NCBI GenBank assembly: GCA_016929875.1
Contig: JAFGHZ010000127.1
Location: 1-7,317 of the forward strand
DNA: 7,317 nt
Source of the DNA: Dehalococcoidales bacterium
GTDB lineage: Bacteria > Chloroflexota > Dehalococcoidia > Dehalococcoidales > Fen-1064
Reading direction: 5' to 3'
A model generated the notes under the pieces. It had not been told where the DNA came from. It saw only the letters and a list, made by a program, of their open reading frames with translations, and made no database searches. Each line of letters starts with the position of its first letter. Position 1 is the first letter of the stretch. This document shows, one piece after another, positions 1 to 6,667 of the stretch. Made by a program: the position numbers and the translations under genes.

Positions 1-1336
1 CGGTAGTTTTGATATACCAGCTTTGCTTGGCATAATAGACCAGAGGGGCGTTACATCGCCAGCAGAACGGATAGGTGTGCCGAATTGTGCCGCTTTTCAA
101 GAGTAGCCCGCGTTTTTTCAGGTCTTCCAGTACCAGCGGGTCGGCGGCTTTTATAAATTTACCGGCGAAGGGATAGCTGCCGATGATTTTGCCCTGCAAA
201 TCGACGTTGTGGACGAAGTCCAGACCGTATTCCTGCCCGGCGGAATAATCGACTTCGCCGTAAGCAGGGGCGACATGTACCATGCCGGTGCCGTCCTCCA
301 TAGAGACAAAATCAGTAGCGATAACGCAGTATGCGAGTTTATTATCTGGATTCTGCACTTTGATATCGCTGGCCGATTCAAAACGACGTCTTTCCACGCC
401 GAAGTCGTGGGGATTGAACAATGGTTCGTATTCCACTCCGGCCAGCTCTTTCCCTGACAGTTTTTCAATCACAGGATTATCGCCCAGTCCGACCTGTTTA
501 CGCAGGGCGTCGGCAAAGATGAGGTATTCATCTTCGACCTGGACGACGGCGTATTCCGCATCAGCGGCAACGGCTAAAGCGGTATTACCGAGTAGTGTCC
601 AGGGTGTGGTCGTCCACGCCAGCAGATAAATTCTTTTATCGCCTGCCAGCTTTCGTAGCTTTTCTAAAACTGCCGACTTCTGCTTGGATTTGAGATGGGT
701 TCTGAATTTGATATACACGGAAGGGTCTTCGGTGTCGTCCTGATAACCCTGAGCGACCTCGTGAGAGCTTAAAGACGTACCGCAGCGCGGACAATGGGGC
801 GTAACCTTATAGCCCTGGTAGATAAAACCCTTATCCCACATCTGTTTGATTGCCCACCAAACCGACTCTATATAGCTGTTATTCATCGTTACGTAAGCAT
901 TTTTAAGGTCGACCCAATAGGCGATTCTTTCGGTGAGAGCATCCCAGTCCTTAAGGTATTTGAAGACACTCTGACGGCATCTGGCGTTAAATTGCTCGAT
1001 ACCGTAGGCTTCAATTTGCGATTTACCGGAAAAGCCGAGTTCCTTCTCCACTTCAATCTCAACGGGCAAGCCGTGTGTATCCCAGCCAGCGATACGCGGG
1101 GCATGGTAGCCTTTCATTACCTTATAGCGGGTGATGATATCCTTATAAACTCGCGCCAGGACGTGATGGATACCGGGATTGCCGTTAGCGGTGGGCGGTC
1201 CTTCATAGAGAACGAATCTCGGTTTGCCTTCACGGTTTTTAACGCTCTTTTCGAAAATCTGGTTTTGTTTCCAGAATTCCAGTTGTTTTTCTTCCATTTG
1301 CGGGAAGTTAACCCGACTATCCACCGGTTTAAACAT
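1..1336 (-). CDS. ileS: Isoleucyl-tRNA synthetase, N-terminal 445 residues (runs off left edge)
   Basis: Class I aminoacyl-tRNA synthetase that charges tRNA-Ile in the cytoplasm. The reading frame is open from the ATG at 1336 to the left edge, so the 3' part, including the KMSKS loop and anticodon-binding domain, is missing. Visible features are an N-terminus with VNFPQMEE, the catalytic loop GPPTANGNPGIHH (residues 46-58), AGWDTHGLPVE (84-93), a CPRC zinc-knuckle-like motif (182-185), and the editing-domain signature LAWTTTPWTLLGN (239-251). Further on are MVHVAPAYGE and a second CWRC pair near the truncation. The HIGH position reads GIHH, a variant I recall from the eukaryote-like IleRS subfamily of several bacterial phyla. 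The start is supported by AGGAG at 1344-1348, 7 nt upstream, just after the T-box terminator. Expression is very likely controlled by that T-box. The gene is divergent from ftsH. Confidence 0.97.
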   Translation of the reverse strand, partial: MFKPVDSRVNFPQMEEKQLEFWKQNQIFEKSVKNREGKPRFVLYEGPPTANGNPGIHHVLARVYKDIITRYKVMKGYHAPRIAGWDTHGLPVEIEVEKELGFSGKSQIEAYGIEQFNARCRQSVFKYLKDWDALTERIAYWVDLKNAYVTMNNSYIESVWWAIKQMWDKGFIYQGYKVTPHCPRCGTSLSSHEVAQGYQDDTEDPSVYIKFRTHLKSKQKSAVLEKLRKLAGDKRIYLLAWTTTPWTLLGNTALAVAADAEYAVVQVEDEYLIFADALRKQVGLGDNPVIEKLSGKELAGVEYEPLFNPHDFGVERRRFESASDIKVQNPDNKLAYCVIATDFVSMEDGTGMVHVAPAYGEVDYSAGQEYGLDFVHNVDLQGKIIGSYPFAGKFIKAADPLVLEDLKKRGLLLKSGTIRHTYPFCWRCNAPLVYYAKQSWYIKTT

Positions 1337-1364
1337 ATCAGAGCTCCTCTTCGGTTTAATATAT

Positions 1365-1395
1365 AAAAAAATCCCGTCCACTAGGGACGGGATTT
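1365..1395 (-). terminator. Intrinsic terminator of the ileS T-box
   Basis: An 11-bp perfect stem, AAATCCCGTCC with GGACGGGATTT, encloses a five-base loop (CTAGT, 1384-1380). It runs directly into seven T residues (1371-1365) on the minus strand. The left arm shares CGTCC with the 3' strand of the antiterminator, so the two structures exclude each other. The ileS Shine-Dalgarno sequence lies just past the T tract. Confidence 0.95.
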
Positions 1396-1639
1396 AATGG
1401 CCCGCGGTACCACCCTGTTTCCCCGATAAAATCGGGACACTCTTCAAGGACACACAGAATGCCCTCGTCGCTGATAACGGTCGACGACACCGGCCAAATC
1501 TACTCGGTCCCGACGGAATCGGGGCGTTTCGGTTGGTAGCTCAGGAGCGATTTTCAGAGAGTCAGCACATCTGCTTGCACTTGATCAGACTCGCTCGGTG
1601 ACTGAGGTTCTCCTACTCTTCTCCTTCGACGCCTTTACA
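1365..1639 (-). promoter_or_regulatory. T-box riboswitch (tRNA-Ile sensing leader) of ileS
   Basis: This leader RNA senses uncharged tRNA-Ile and lets transcription continue into ileS. In transcript order I see AGTA (1617-1614); AGGAG (1614-1610), which pairs with CTCCT (1547-1543) at the base of stem I; and GAGTC (1592-1588), which pairs with GACTC (1563-1559). At the stem I tip, AGCA/TGCT flank the loop GATG (1571-1568), which fits the GNUG consensus. An ATC specifier codon for Ile lies at 1551-1549. The T-box sequence AGGGTGGTACCGCG is at 1416-1403, and its TGGT (1412-1409) is complementary to the ACCA end of tRNA-Ile. AGGG and GCG of the T-box can pair with CGTCCCT (1389-1383), forming the antiterminator; those same bases form the left arm of the terminator. 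A hairpin CCCGAT/ATCGGG lies just before the T-box sequence. Folding was done by eye. Confidence 0.95.
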
Positions 1640-1645
1640 CGGTAA

Positions 1646-1674
1646 AGTATATCACTTCGAGCCAGAAAAAGCAA
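1646..1674 (-). promoter_or_regulatory. Sigma-70-type promoter for the ileS leader
   Basis: TTGCTT (1674-1669) and TATACT (1651-1646) are separated by exactly 17 bp on the minus strand and match the -35 and -10 consensus well. Transcription would start near 1638-1640, just upstream of the first T-box stem, giving a leader of about 300 nt. Its fit with the riboswitch boundary makes the call fairly strong. Confidence 0.75.
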
Positions 1675-1745
1675 TGAATTATGGGTTTAAATACTACTTG
1701 CATTTGGTTGAAGCCTTTCATGATTTCACAGGTTATATTACACAA

Positions 1746-1766
1746 CCCTTTCGACTGCGCTCAGGG
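1746..1766. repeat. Possible dispersed intergenic repeat core
   Basis: The 21-mer begins CCCTTTCGACTGC and ends GCTCAGGG. It resembles short repeats of the form CTTCGAC...GCTCAGGG that I recall from intergenic regions of many bacterial genomes. Only one copy is in this window, so its repetitive nature is inferred from memory and cannot be shown here. It lies just left of two hairpins and may belong to one composite element with them. Confidence 0.4.
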
Positions 1767-1785
1767 CAAGCGACCCTCCACTTAA

Positions 1786-1809
1786 TCTCCTCCCATAGAA
1801 GGGAGGAGA
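1786..1809. repeat. Perfect inverted repeat (9-bp stem)
   Basis: TCTCCTCCC (1786-1794) and GGGAGGAGA (1801-1809) form a perfect 9-bp stem with a six-base loop (ATAGAA). No T run follows on the plus strand, so it is not a normal intrinsic terminator. It lies 10 bp from a second, stronger hairpin. Confidence 0.8.
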
Positions 1810-1819
1810 AATAATAACG

Positions 1820-1845
1820 AGGGGAAGGGCGAATGCCCTTCCCCT
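1820..1845. repeat. Perfect inverted repeat (11-bp stem, GAAT loop)
   Basis: AGGGGAAGGGC (1820-1830) and GCCCTTCCCCT (1835-1845) form a perfect GC-rich 11-bp stem around a four-base loop, GAAT. No gene enters from either side and no T tract follows, so termination is not an obvious role. It could be part of a small repeat element or a structured transcript. The function is unknown. Confidence 0.85.
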
Positions 1846-1986
1846 TCTAGAGCTCCTATCCAGTCTCATCGGATTTAGTAATTCCCAAACAAGAAACGAC
1901 CAAAACCGAACAGAACTTTGATTTAGTAGTGACAATTCGCAAAAACGGAGCGGGTAAATACCGCAGTTCTTATACGGTGATAGCCT

Positions 1987-2006
1987 GTACTAAAGTACCG
2001 TGGTAC
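1987..2006 (+). promoter_or_regulatory. Triple GTAC array upstream of ftsH promoter, possible operator
   Basis: GTAC occurs at 1987-1990, 1995-1998 and 2003-2006, spaced exactly 8 bp. The first two form GTACT-AA-AGTAC and the last two form GTACC-GT-GGTAC, so the array is two overlapping palindromes. It lies about 33 bp upstream of the -10 hexamer, where a regulator could bind. No known operator is recognised; the CIRCE heat-shock element is absent. Confidence 0.3.
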
Positions 2007-2035
2007 GCTCCAGCTATTCCATTTGTTGTCGATTT

Positions 2036-2044
2036 TGTTATAAT
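2036..2044 (+). promoter_or_regulatory. Extended -10 promoter of ftsH
   Basis: TGTTATAAT contains a perfect TATAAT (2039-2044) preceded by the TG of an extended -10 element. The -35 region (around 2016-2022, ATTCCAT) is a poor match, which extended -10 promoters tolerate. The predicted start near 2051 gives a leader of only about 25 nt before the ATG. Confidence 0.6.
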
Positions 2045-2076
2045 GTAGTTGTAATCAGGAGGCTGGTAAAGGGAAA

Positions 2077-3996
2077 ATGAAACCGAAATTCAGAATTCGC
2101 GGTCTCAGTTTAATATACCTGCTGATATTAATCTGCGGTATCGTCTTGTTTGCTTGGCTAGCTCGTACTCCTGGAACAGCACCTCAGGAAATCCCCATCA
2201 GTCAGGTTGTTACGATGTCGCAGAATAGGGAAATAAAGAAAATCACTGACAACGGACAATGGATGGATATTACCACTCAGGACGGCACTTTACTCAAAAG
2301 CTATAAGGGCGATGTTAGCATCTTCGATATTACAGGTTTGGACCTCAATAATCTGGAATATAATATGGAACCGGCCAGTATCGATTGGTTTACTATTCTC
2401 TTTACCTGGGGGCCGATACTGCTCTTCGGTGTTCTTCTGTTCCTGATGTTTTTCCGTGCCAGAGGCGTCAATAATCAGGCGATTAGTTTCGGGCGCAGTA
2501 ATGCCCGTTTGTTCCCCGGCGATAAGCCGCAGGTAACTTTTAACGATGTCGCCGGTGTCGACGAAGCCAAGCAGGAACTTCACGAGGTAGTCGATTTCCT
2601 GAAAACTCGGGAACGTTTCACTTCTCTCGGGGCGCGTATTCCCCGGGGTATATTGCTTGTCGGGCCGCCGGGTACCGGAAAGACATTGCTGGCGCGTGCT
2701 ATTGCCGGCGAGGCGGGAGTGCCCTTCTTCTCAATCAGCGGCAGCGAATTCGTGGAAATGTTCGTCGGTGTAGGCGCTTCCCGTGTTCGAGACCTTTTCG
2801 AACAGGCAAAGAGACATTCTCCCTGCATCATTTTTATCGATGAAATCGATGCTGTGGGACGTCATCGTGGTGCCGGCCTGGGCGGGAGCCACGACGAGCG
2901 TGAGCAAACATTGAACCAGATTCTCACCGAGATGGACGGTTTCGACACCAATGTCAACGTAATCGTGTTAGCGGCAACCAACCGGCCGGATATTCTCGAC
3001 CCGGCGCTTCTCCGTCCCGGCCGTTTCGACCGGCGTGTGGTACTCGATTTGCCCGATGTGAACGGACGTGCCGCTATCCTCAAGGTACATACTAAAAATA
3101 AGCCTCTAGCACCGGCGGTCAATCTGGAGACGCTGGCAAAGGAGACTGCCGGTTTCAGCGGCGCCGACCTTGCTAACCTGGTGAACGAAGCCGCAATTCT
3201 CGCTGCCCGACAAGGACAGAAGAATATCGAGATGAAGGAACTGGAAGAGTCTATCGACAAGGTAATTGCCGGTCCTGAGCGGCGTAGCAAACGTATCAGT
3301 CCCAAAGAGAAGGAAATCACGGCTTATCATGAAGCGGGGCATGCCTTGGCGGCCCAAATGCTACCCAATGCCGACAAGCCGCACAAGATTTCTATTATAC
3401 CGCGTGGAATGATGGGCGGTTATACCAAGACATTACAGGAAGACAGGGAGTTCTGGTCGCGTTCCAAGCTGCTGGATGAAATAGCGGTTCTGCTTGCCGG
3501 ACACTCTTCGGAAAAGTTAATTTTCGATGACGTGACAACTGGCGCGCAGAGTGATATCAAGCGTGCTACCGGTATCGCGCGGAAGATGGTTATTGATTTC
3601 GGAATGAGCGACAAACTCGGGCCTCGCAGTTTTGGAGATAAGCAGGAGATGGTTTTCCTCGGCCGAGAGATTGCCGAGCAGAAGGACTACAGCGATAAGA
3701 CAGCCGATGCTATCGATAAAGAAATCGACGGTATTATTCGCAGTGCTTATGAGGTCGCTACCAAAATTCTGACGGATAATAAGGACAAGCTGGTTCAACT
3801 TACGGAGACATTAATCGTCAGAGAGACGTTGGAAACAGAGGAATTGGAAGCCTTGTTCAAGGGAGAGCCCCTGCCTCCACCGAAATCAGCGGCTATAAGC
3901 TCGCCCGGGACGAAATCTCCGGAAGCGAAATCCACTCAATCGGCAGAAGGGACAGTGTTAAAGCCGAGACCGGCCACCGGCGGTAGTACCGTATAG
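2077..3996 (+). CDS. ftsH: ATP-dependent zinc metalloprotease FtsH
   Basis: Membrane-anchored AAA+ protease that forms hexamers and degrades misfolded membrane proteins and short-lived regulators. The 639 residues are a normal length. Order of features: membrane segment 1 (about 12-28), a short extracytoplasmic domain, and membrane segment 2 (about 104-126). The AAA module follows with Walker A GPPGTGKT (196-203), pore loop FVGVGA (229-234), Walker B IIFIDEID (251-258) and second region of homology TNRPDILDPALLRPGRFDR (301-319) with arginine fingers R316 and R319. The peptidase domain has HEAGH (418-422) with D493 as the probable third zinc ligand. All key residues are present. The last 40 residues are a Pro/Ser/Lys-rich, probably disordered tail. 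Two candidate Shine-Dalgarno sequences precede the ATG: AGGAGG 14 nt away and AAAGGG 3 nt away. A TAA codon at 2068-2070 blocks any earlier in-frame start. Confidence 0.98.
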   Translation: MKPKFRIRGLSLIYLLILICGIVLFAWLARTPGTAPQEIPISQVVTMSQNREIKKITDNGQWMDITTQDGTLLKSYKGDVSIFDITGLDLNNLEYNMEPASIDWFTILFTWGPILLFGVLLFLMFFRARGVNNQAISFGRSNARLFPGDKPQVTFNDVAGVDEAKQELHEVVDFLKTRERFTSLGARIPRGILLVGPPGTGKTLLARAIAGEAGVPFFSISGSEFVEMFVGVGASRVRDLFEQAKRHSPCIIFIDEIDAVGRHRGAGLGGSHDEREQTLNQILTEMDGFDTNVNVIVLAATNRPDILDPALLRPGRFDRRVVLDLPDVNGRAAILKVHTKNKPLAPAVNLETLAKETAGFSGADLANLVNEAAILAARQGQKNIEMKELEESIDKVIAGPERRSKRISPKEKEITAYHEAGHALAAQMLPNADKPHKISIIPRGMMGGYTKTLQEDREFWSRSKLLDEIAVLLAGHSSEKLIFDDVTTGAQSDIKRATGIARKMVIDFGMSDKLGPRSFGDKQEMVFLGREIAEQKDYSDKTADAIDKEIDGIIRSAYEVATKILTDNKDKLVQLTETLIVRETLETEELEALFKGEPLPPPKSAAISSPGTKSPEAKSTQSAEGTVLKPRPATGGSTV

Positions 3997-3997
3997 G

Positions 3998-4963
3998 TTA
4001 TCTTTTCCGAGTTACGATAAAATCCGCCAGATTTGTCAGGATTCCAAGTGTATCTTTGTGGGGCAATTTCGCGAGGTCCTGGCAGGCTCTGGTACGGTAT
4101 TCGGAAGCGATGTGAAAACATTCCTGAATGATGTCCGAATTGCGCACCATCTCGATGGCCTGTTCGATACTCTCTTTTTTGTCTCCGCCCTGAAAGAGTT
4201 TCTTTACAGGGTTATCCTGCGGATAACGTTCCATCAATATCAAAGACGGTAGAGTTACCGTTCCCTGGGCGAGATCGGAGCCGACCGGTTTGCCTACTTC
4301 CTCTTCCGTGCCGATAAAATCGAGGATATCGTCGATAATCTGGAAAGCAATTCCCAGATTATATCCGTAGTCGTGCAATATCTTGATTGCCTCTTCGGGT
4401 GCCTTGCTCAGTACTGCCCCCGATTCGGTAGCGAAGACGAACAGTGCCGCTGTTTTGCAGGAGATTCTGAAGAAATAATGCTCCCGGGACTGTTCCAGTT
4501 TGAAAGCGCTTGCCGCTTGAGCCAGTTCTCCATTGGTGATAGTCGTCAGGGTTTGCGGGAGAAGCTTGATGACCCGGATATTTTCCGTGCTGGCAGTCAG
4601 AGCACCGGCACGGGCGAACAGATAATCGCCCAGTAAGACCGCTTTTTCTATCCCCCAGATCTTGTTTACAGTGGGCCTGCTCCAGCGGACAAAGGAGTTA
4701 TCGATGGTATCGTCGTGTACCAATGTCGCCAGGTGCATTAATTCTACCGATAATACCATCGGCATCAGCCGTTCCAGGTTGTAATCATAGAAACTCGAGG
4801 AGAGAATTGCCAGGGCGGGGCGAAGACGTTTACCCCCGCCTTTCAAAGCATGACACAGTAAGTCGTTCAGCCATGGGGAATCGACAACGCCGAGCGATTT
4901 TAGCTTGTCCTCTACCACTAACAAATCTTTCTGGATAGGTGCGTAGATTTCGTTTAATTGCAA
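3998..4963 (-). CDS. Long-chain polyprenyl diphosphate synthase (trans-type, IspB-like)
   Basis: Elongates an allylic diphosphate with isopentenyl diphosphate units, giving the side chain of quinones or a related isoprenoid. The 321 residues match the family. Visible features are GGGKRLRPA (42-50), the first Asp-rich motif DDTID (84-88), the GDYLFARA segment (112-119), and the second Asp-rich motif DDILD (211-215) followed by a GKPVGSDL segment (224-231). The first motif has no two-residue insert, and Ala79-Thr80 precede it at positions -5 and -4. These small residues are typical of long-chain synthases such as octaprenyl or heptaprenyl synthase rather than farnesyl synthase. Product chain length cannot be read from sequence. 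The start is TTG with AAAGGAG 7 nt upstream. It is last in the minus cluster, 18 bp after metG, and its stop is one base from the ftsH stop. Confidence 0.93.
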   Translation of the reverse strand: MQLNEIYAPIQKDLLVVEDKLKSLGVVDSPWLNDLLCHALKGGGKRLRPALAILSSSFYDYNLERLMPMVLSVELMHLATLVHDDTIDNSFVRWSRPTVNKIWGIEKAVLLGDYLFARAGALTASTENIRVIKLLPQTLTTITNGELAQAASAFKLEQSREHYFFRISCKTAALFVFATESGAVLSKAPEEAIKILHDYGYNLGIAFQIIDDILDFIGTEEEVGKPVGSDLAQGTVTLPSLILMERYPQDNPVKKLFQGGDKKESIEQAIEMVRNSDIIQECFHIASEYRTRACQDLAKLPHKDTLGILTNLADFIVTRKR

Positions 4964-4970
4964 AGCTGGT

Positions 4971-4977
4971 CTCCTTT
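4971..4977 (-). promoter_or_regulatory. Ribosome binding site fixing the TTG start of the polyprenyl synthase
   Basis: AAAGGAG on the minus strand lies in the 18-bp gap after the metG stop, 7 nt before the TTG at 4963-4961. It is the only strong Shine-Dalgarno sequence here and decides the non-ATG start. Confidence 0.85.
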
Positions 4978-4981
4978 TGTG

Positions 4982-6643
4982 TTAATGCCCCAGCTTTCGA
5001 GTTTCTTTTTCTATTATTTCTTCATCCAGCTTGGTGAAAAGGGCTTTCGGCTCCAGCAGTTTCTGTCCCGGCTTGGGGATATTTATCTTCCAGCCGGAAT
5101 CTTCAACTTTACCTTCGCATCCCAGATACTCGTGTAATTTCTGGGAGGTAAACGGAAGGAAAGGATAGAGCATAGTTTTCAGGGCTGATATTATGCTTAT
5201 TGCCGTATAAAGGGAATTCGCCGCTGCCTGGCGGTCTGTTTTGATAACTTTCCAGGGCGCTTTCGCATCGAGGTAACGGTTTGCTTCGTGTGCAAGTGAC
5301 ATCGCGCGGCTGATGGCTTGTTTAAATTCACAGCGTGATAGGTAATTGTCAACATCTTTGAATATCTCAACAGACAGGGCATCCAGTTGTCGGCTTTGTT
5401 CGTCAGTGCCGGTCGATGATGGCACCTTGCCTTCAAAGTTCTTGTAGGTGAATGTCAGTACGCGGTTTACCAGGTTTCCCCAGGTAGCGACCAGTTCATC
5501 GTTGTTGCGGCGTACATATTCACGCCAGGAGAAATCGGTATCACTGGTTTCCGGCATATTGGCGGAGAGCAAGTAACGTAACGGGTCAGGTGCGTAGTTG
5601 TCCAGATAATCGGGCATCCAGACCCCCCAGTTATGGCTTTTTGAAAATTTCCTACCTTCGATAGTCATAAATTCATTAGCCGGCACGTCATAAGGCAAGT
5701 TCAGTCCGCCATAGCCCATCAACTCCGCGGGCCAGATAATCGTATGGAAAGCGATATTATCTTTACCGAGGAAGTAGTAACTCCGGCAGTCTTTCTGCCA
5801 GAAATCCCGCCATTTTTCTGGATTCCCGGTTAATTTCGCCCATTCTTTTGTCGCTGATAGATAGCCGATAACCGCTTCGAACCAGACGTAAATTCGCTTA
5901 TGTTCATAACCTTCAATGGGTATGGGAACTCCCCACTCGATATCACGGGTAATAGCGCGGTCTTTCAAACCGTCCTCTAAATATCGGATGGTGAAATTTA
6001 TGACATTAGAGCGCCAGTGCGATTGCCGTTTTACCCATTCCAACAGCCGTTCATTAAAAGCACTTAATTTGAGGAAAAAGTGCTCTGTCGGGCGGAACTC
6101 TGGGGTAGTACCACACTGTCGACAGCGCGGTTTTATTAATTCAGAAGCATTAAGCGGCTTGCCGCACTGGTCACACTGGTCGCCGCGGGCACCGGTATCA
6201 CTGCAATGGGGGCAAGTACCTTCGACATAGCGGTCAGGTAGAAAACGCCGGCATTTCGGACAATAAGGTTGGGGAACGCTGTCCTTGAAAATATAACCTT
6301 TTTCCAATAATTTCAAAAAGATATCCTGAACGACCTGAACATGATTGAGTGTGTCTGTGTTTGTAAAAAGGTCGAAAGTAATGCCCAACCGCCGCCATGT
6401 ATCCAGAAATTCTTTATGATAAAACTCAGCGATTTGAGCGGGAGTTTTGCCTTCCTGTTCGGCTTTTATCGTGATGGGCGTGCCATGCACATCGGAGCCG
6501 GAGACCATCAGTACCTCGTTCCCTTTTGCCCGATGGTATCGCGCAAAAATATCCGCCGGCAGATACACTCCACCGACTCCTCCCACATGAATAGAACCAT
6601 CAGAATAAGGCCAGGCAACACAGACCAGAATTCTTTCGCTCAT
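4982..6643 (-). CDS. metG: Methionyl-tRNA synthetase with atypical HIGH motif (HVGG)
   Basis: Class I synthetase that charges initiator and elongator tRNA-Met. Order: VAWPY (9-13) leading into the HIGH position, which reads HVGG (19-22). VYLPADIFARY follows, then a connective domain with four CxxC pairs (C128/C131, C144/C147, C157/C160, C174/C177), the two-zinc-knuckle type. Next are RAITRDIEWGVPIP (229-242), VWFEAVIGYLSA (253-264), KDNIAFHTIIWPA (294-306) and the KMSKS loop KFSKS (332-336). The C-terminal half is the helical anticodon-binding domain (NNDELVATWGNLVNR). At 553 residues it lacks the C-terminal EMAP-like tRNA-binding dimer domain. The frame is intact and otherwise very typical. 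The final HIGH histidine is Gly22 and the usual Asn before it is Asp15. The ATG at 6643 has only a weak GAGAG upstream; the ATG 10 nt earlier is out of frame. It lies 24 bp after the small cysteine gene. Confidence 0.96.
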   Translation of the reverse strand: MSERILVCVAWPYSDGSIHVGGVGGVYLPADIFARYHRAKGNEVLMVSGSDVHGTPITIKAEQEGKTPAQIAEFYHKEFLDTWRRLGITFDLFTNTDTLNHVQVVQDIFLKLLEKGYIFKDSVPQPYCPKCRRFLPDRYVEGTCPHCSDTGARGDQCDQCGKPLNASELIKPRCRQCGTTPEFRPTEHFFLKLSAFNERLLEWVKRQSHWRSNVINFTIRYLEDGLKDRAITRDIEWGVPIPIEGYEHKRIYVWFEAVIGYLSATKEWAKLTGNPEKWRDFWQKDCRSYYFLGKDNIAFHTIIWPAELMGYGGLNLPYDVPANEFMTIEGRKFSKSHNWGVWMPDYLDNYAPDPLRYLLSANMPETSDTDFSWREYVRRNNDELVATWGNLVNRVLTFTYKNFEGKVPSSTGTDEQSRQLDALSVEIFKDVDNYLSRCEFKQAISRAMSLAHEANRYLDAKAPWKVIKTDRQAAANSLYTAISIISALKTMLYPFLPFTSQKLHEYLGCEGKVEDSGWKINIPKPGQKLLEPKALFTKLDEEIIEKETRKLGH

Positions 6644-6667
6644 AGTCTCTCATCCCGGTGAATAATG

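Larger units (their letters stand above)
1680..2030. other. Intergenic region between ileS promoter and ftsH promoter, no gene seen
   Basis: About 350 bp between the divergent ileS and ftsH units. I see no convincing protein gene. A 65-codon minus-strand frame and a 66-codon plus-strand frame both lack a ribosome binding site and resemble no protein I know. The region holds a repeat-like 21-mer (1746-1766), two strong hairpins (1786-1809 and 1820-1845), a direct repeat GATTTAGTA (1872-1880 and 1920-1928) and a triple GTAC array (1987-2006). Confidence 0.7.

Noticed and set aside
794..1366. Long plus-strand open frame (190 codons) opposite ileS
   Set aside because: It is the antisense shadow of the ileS 5' end and of the T-box terminator. 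The minus strand encodes unmistakable IleRS motifs.
1820..1845. 11-bp hairpin as an intrinsic terminator
   Set aside because: No T tract follows on the plus strand and only a weak T-rich stretch on the minus strand. No gene transcribes into it, since ileS and ftsH diverge.
1738..1935. 65-codon minus-strand frame in the intergenic region
   Set aside because: It reads through the repeat-like 21-mer and both hairpins, has no clear ribosome binding site, and its product has no recognisable features.
1851..2048. 66-codon open plus-strand stretch ending just before ftsH
   Set aside because: There is no start codon with a Shine-Dalgarno sequence, and it overlaps the ftsH -10 element. It could be a decayed gene tail, but nothing recognisable supports that.
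2862..3320. 152-codon minus-strand frame opposite ftsH
   Set aside because: It is a shadow of the ftsH AAA domain, whose plus-strand product has all catalytic motifs.
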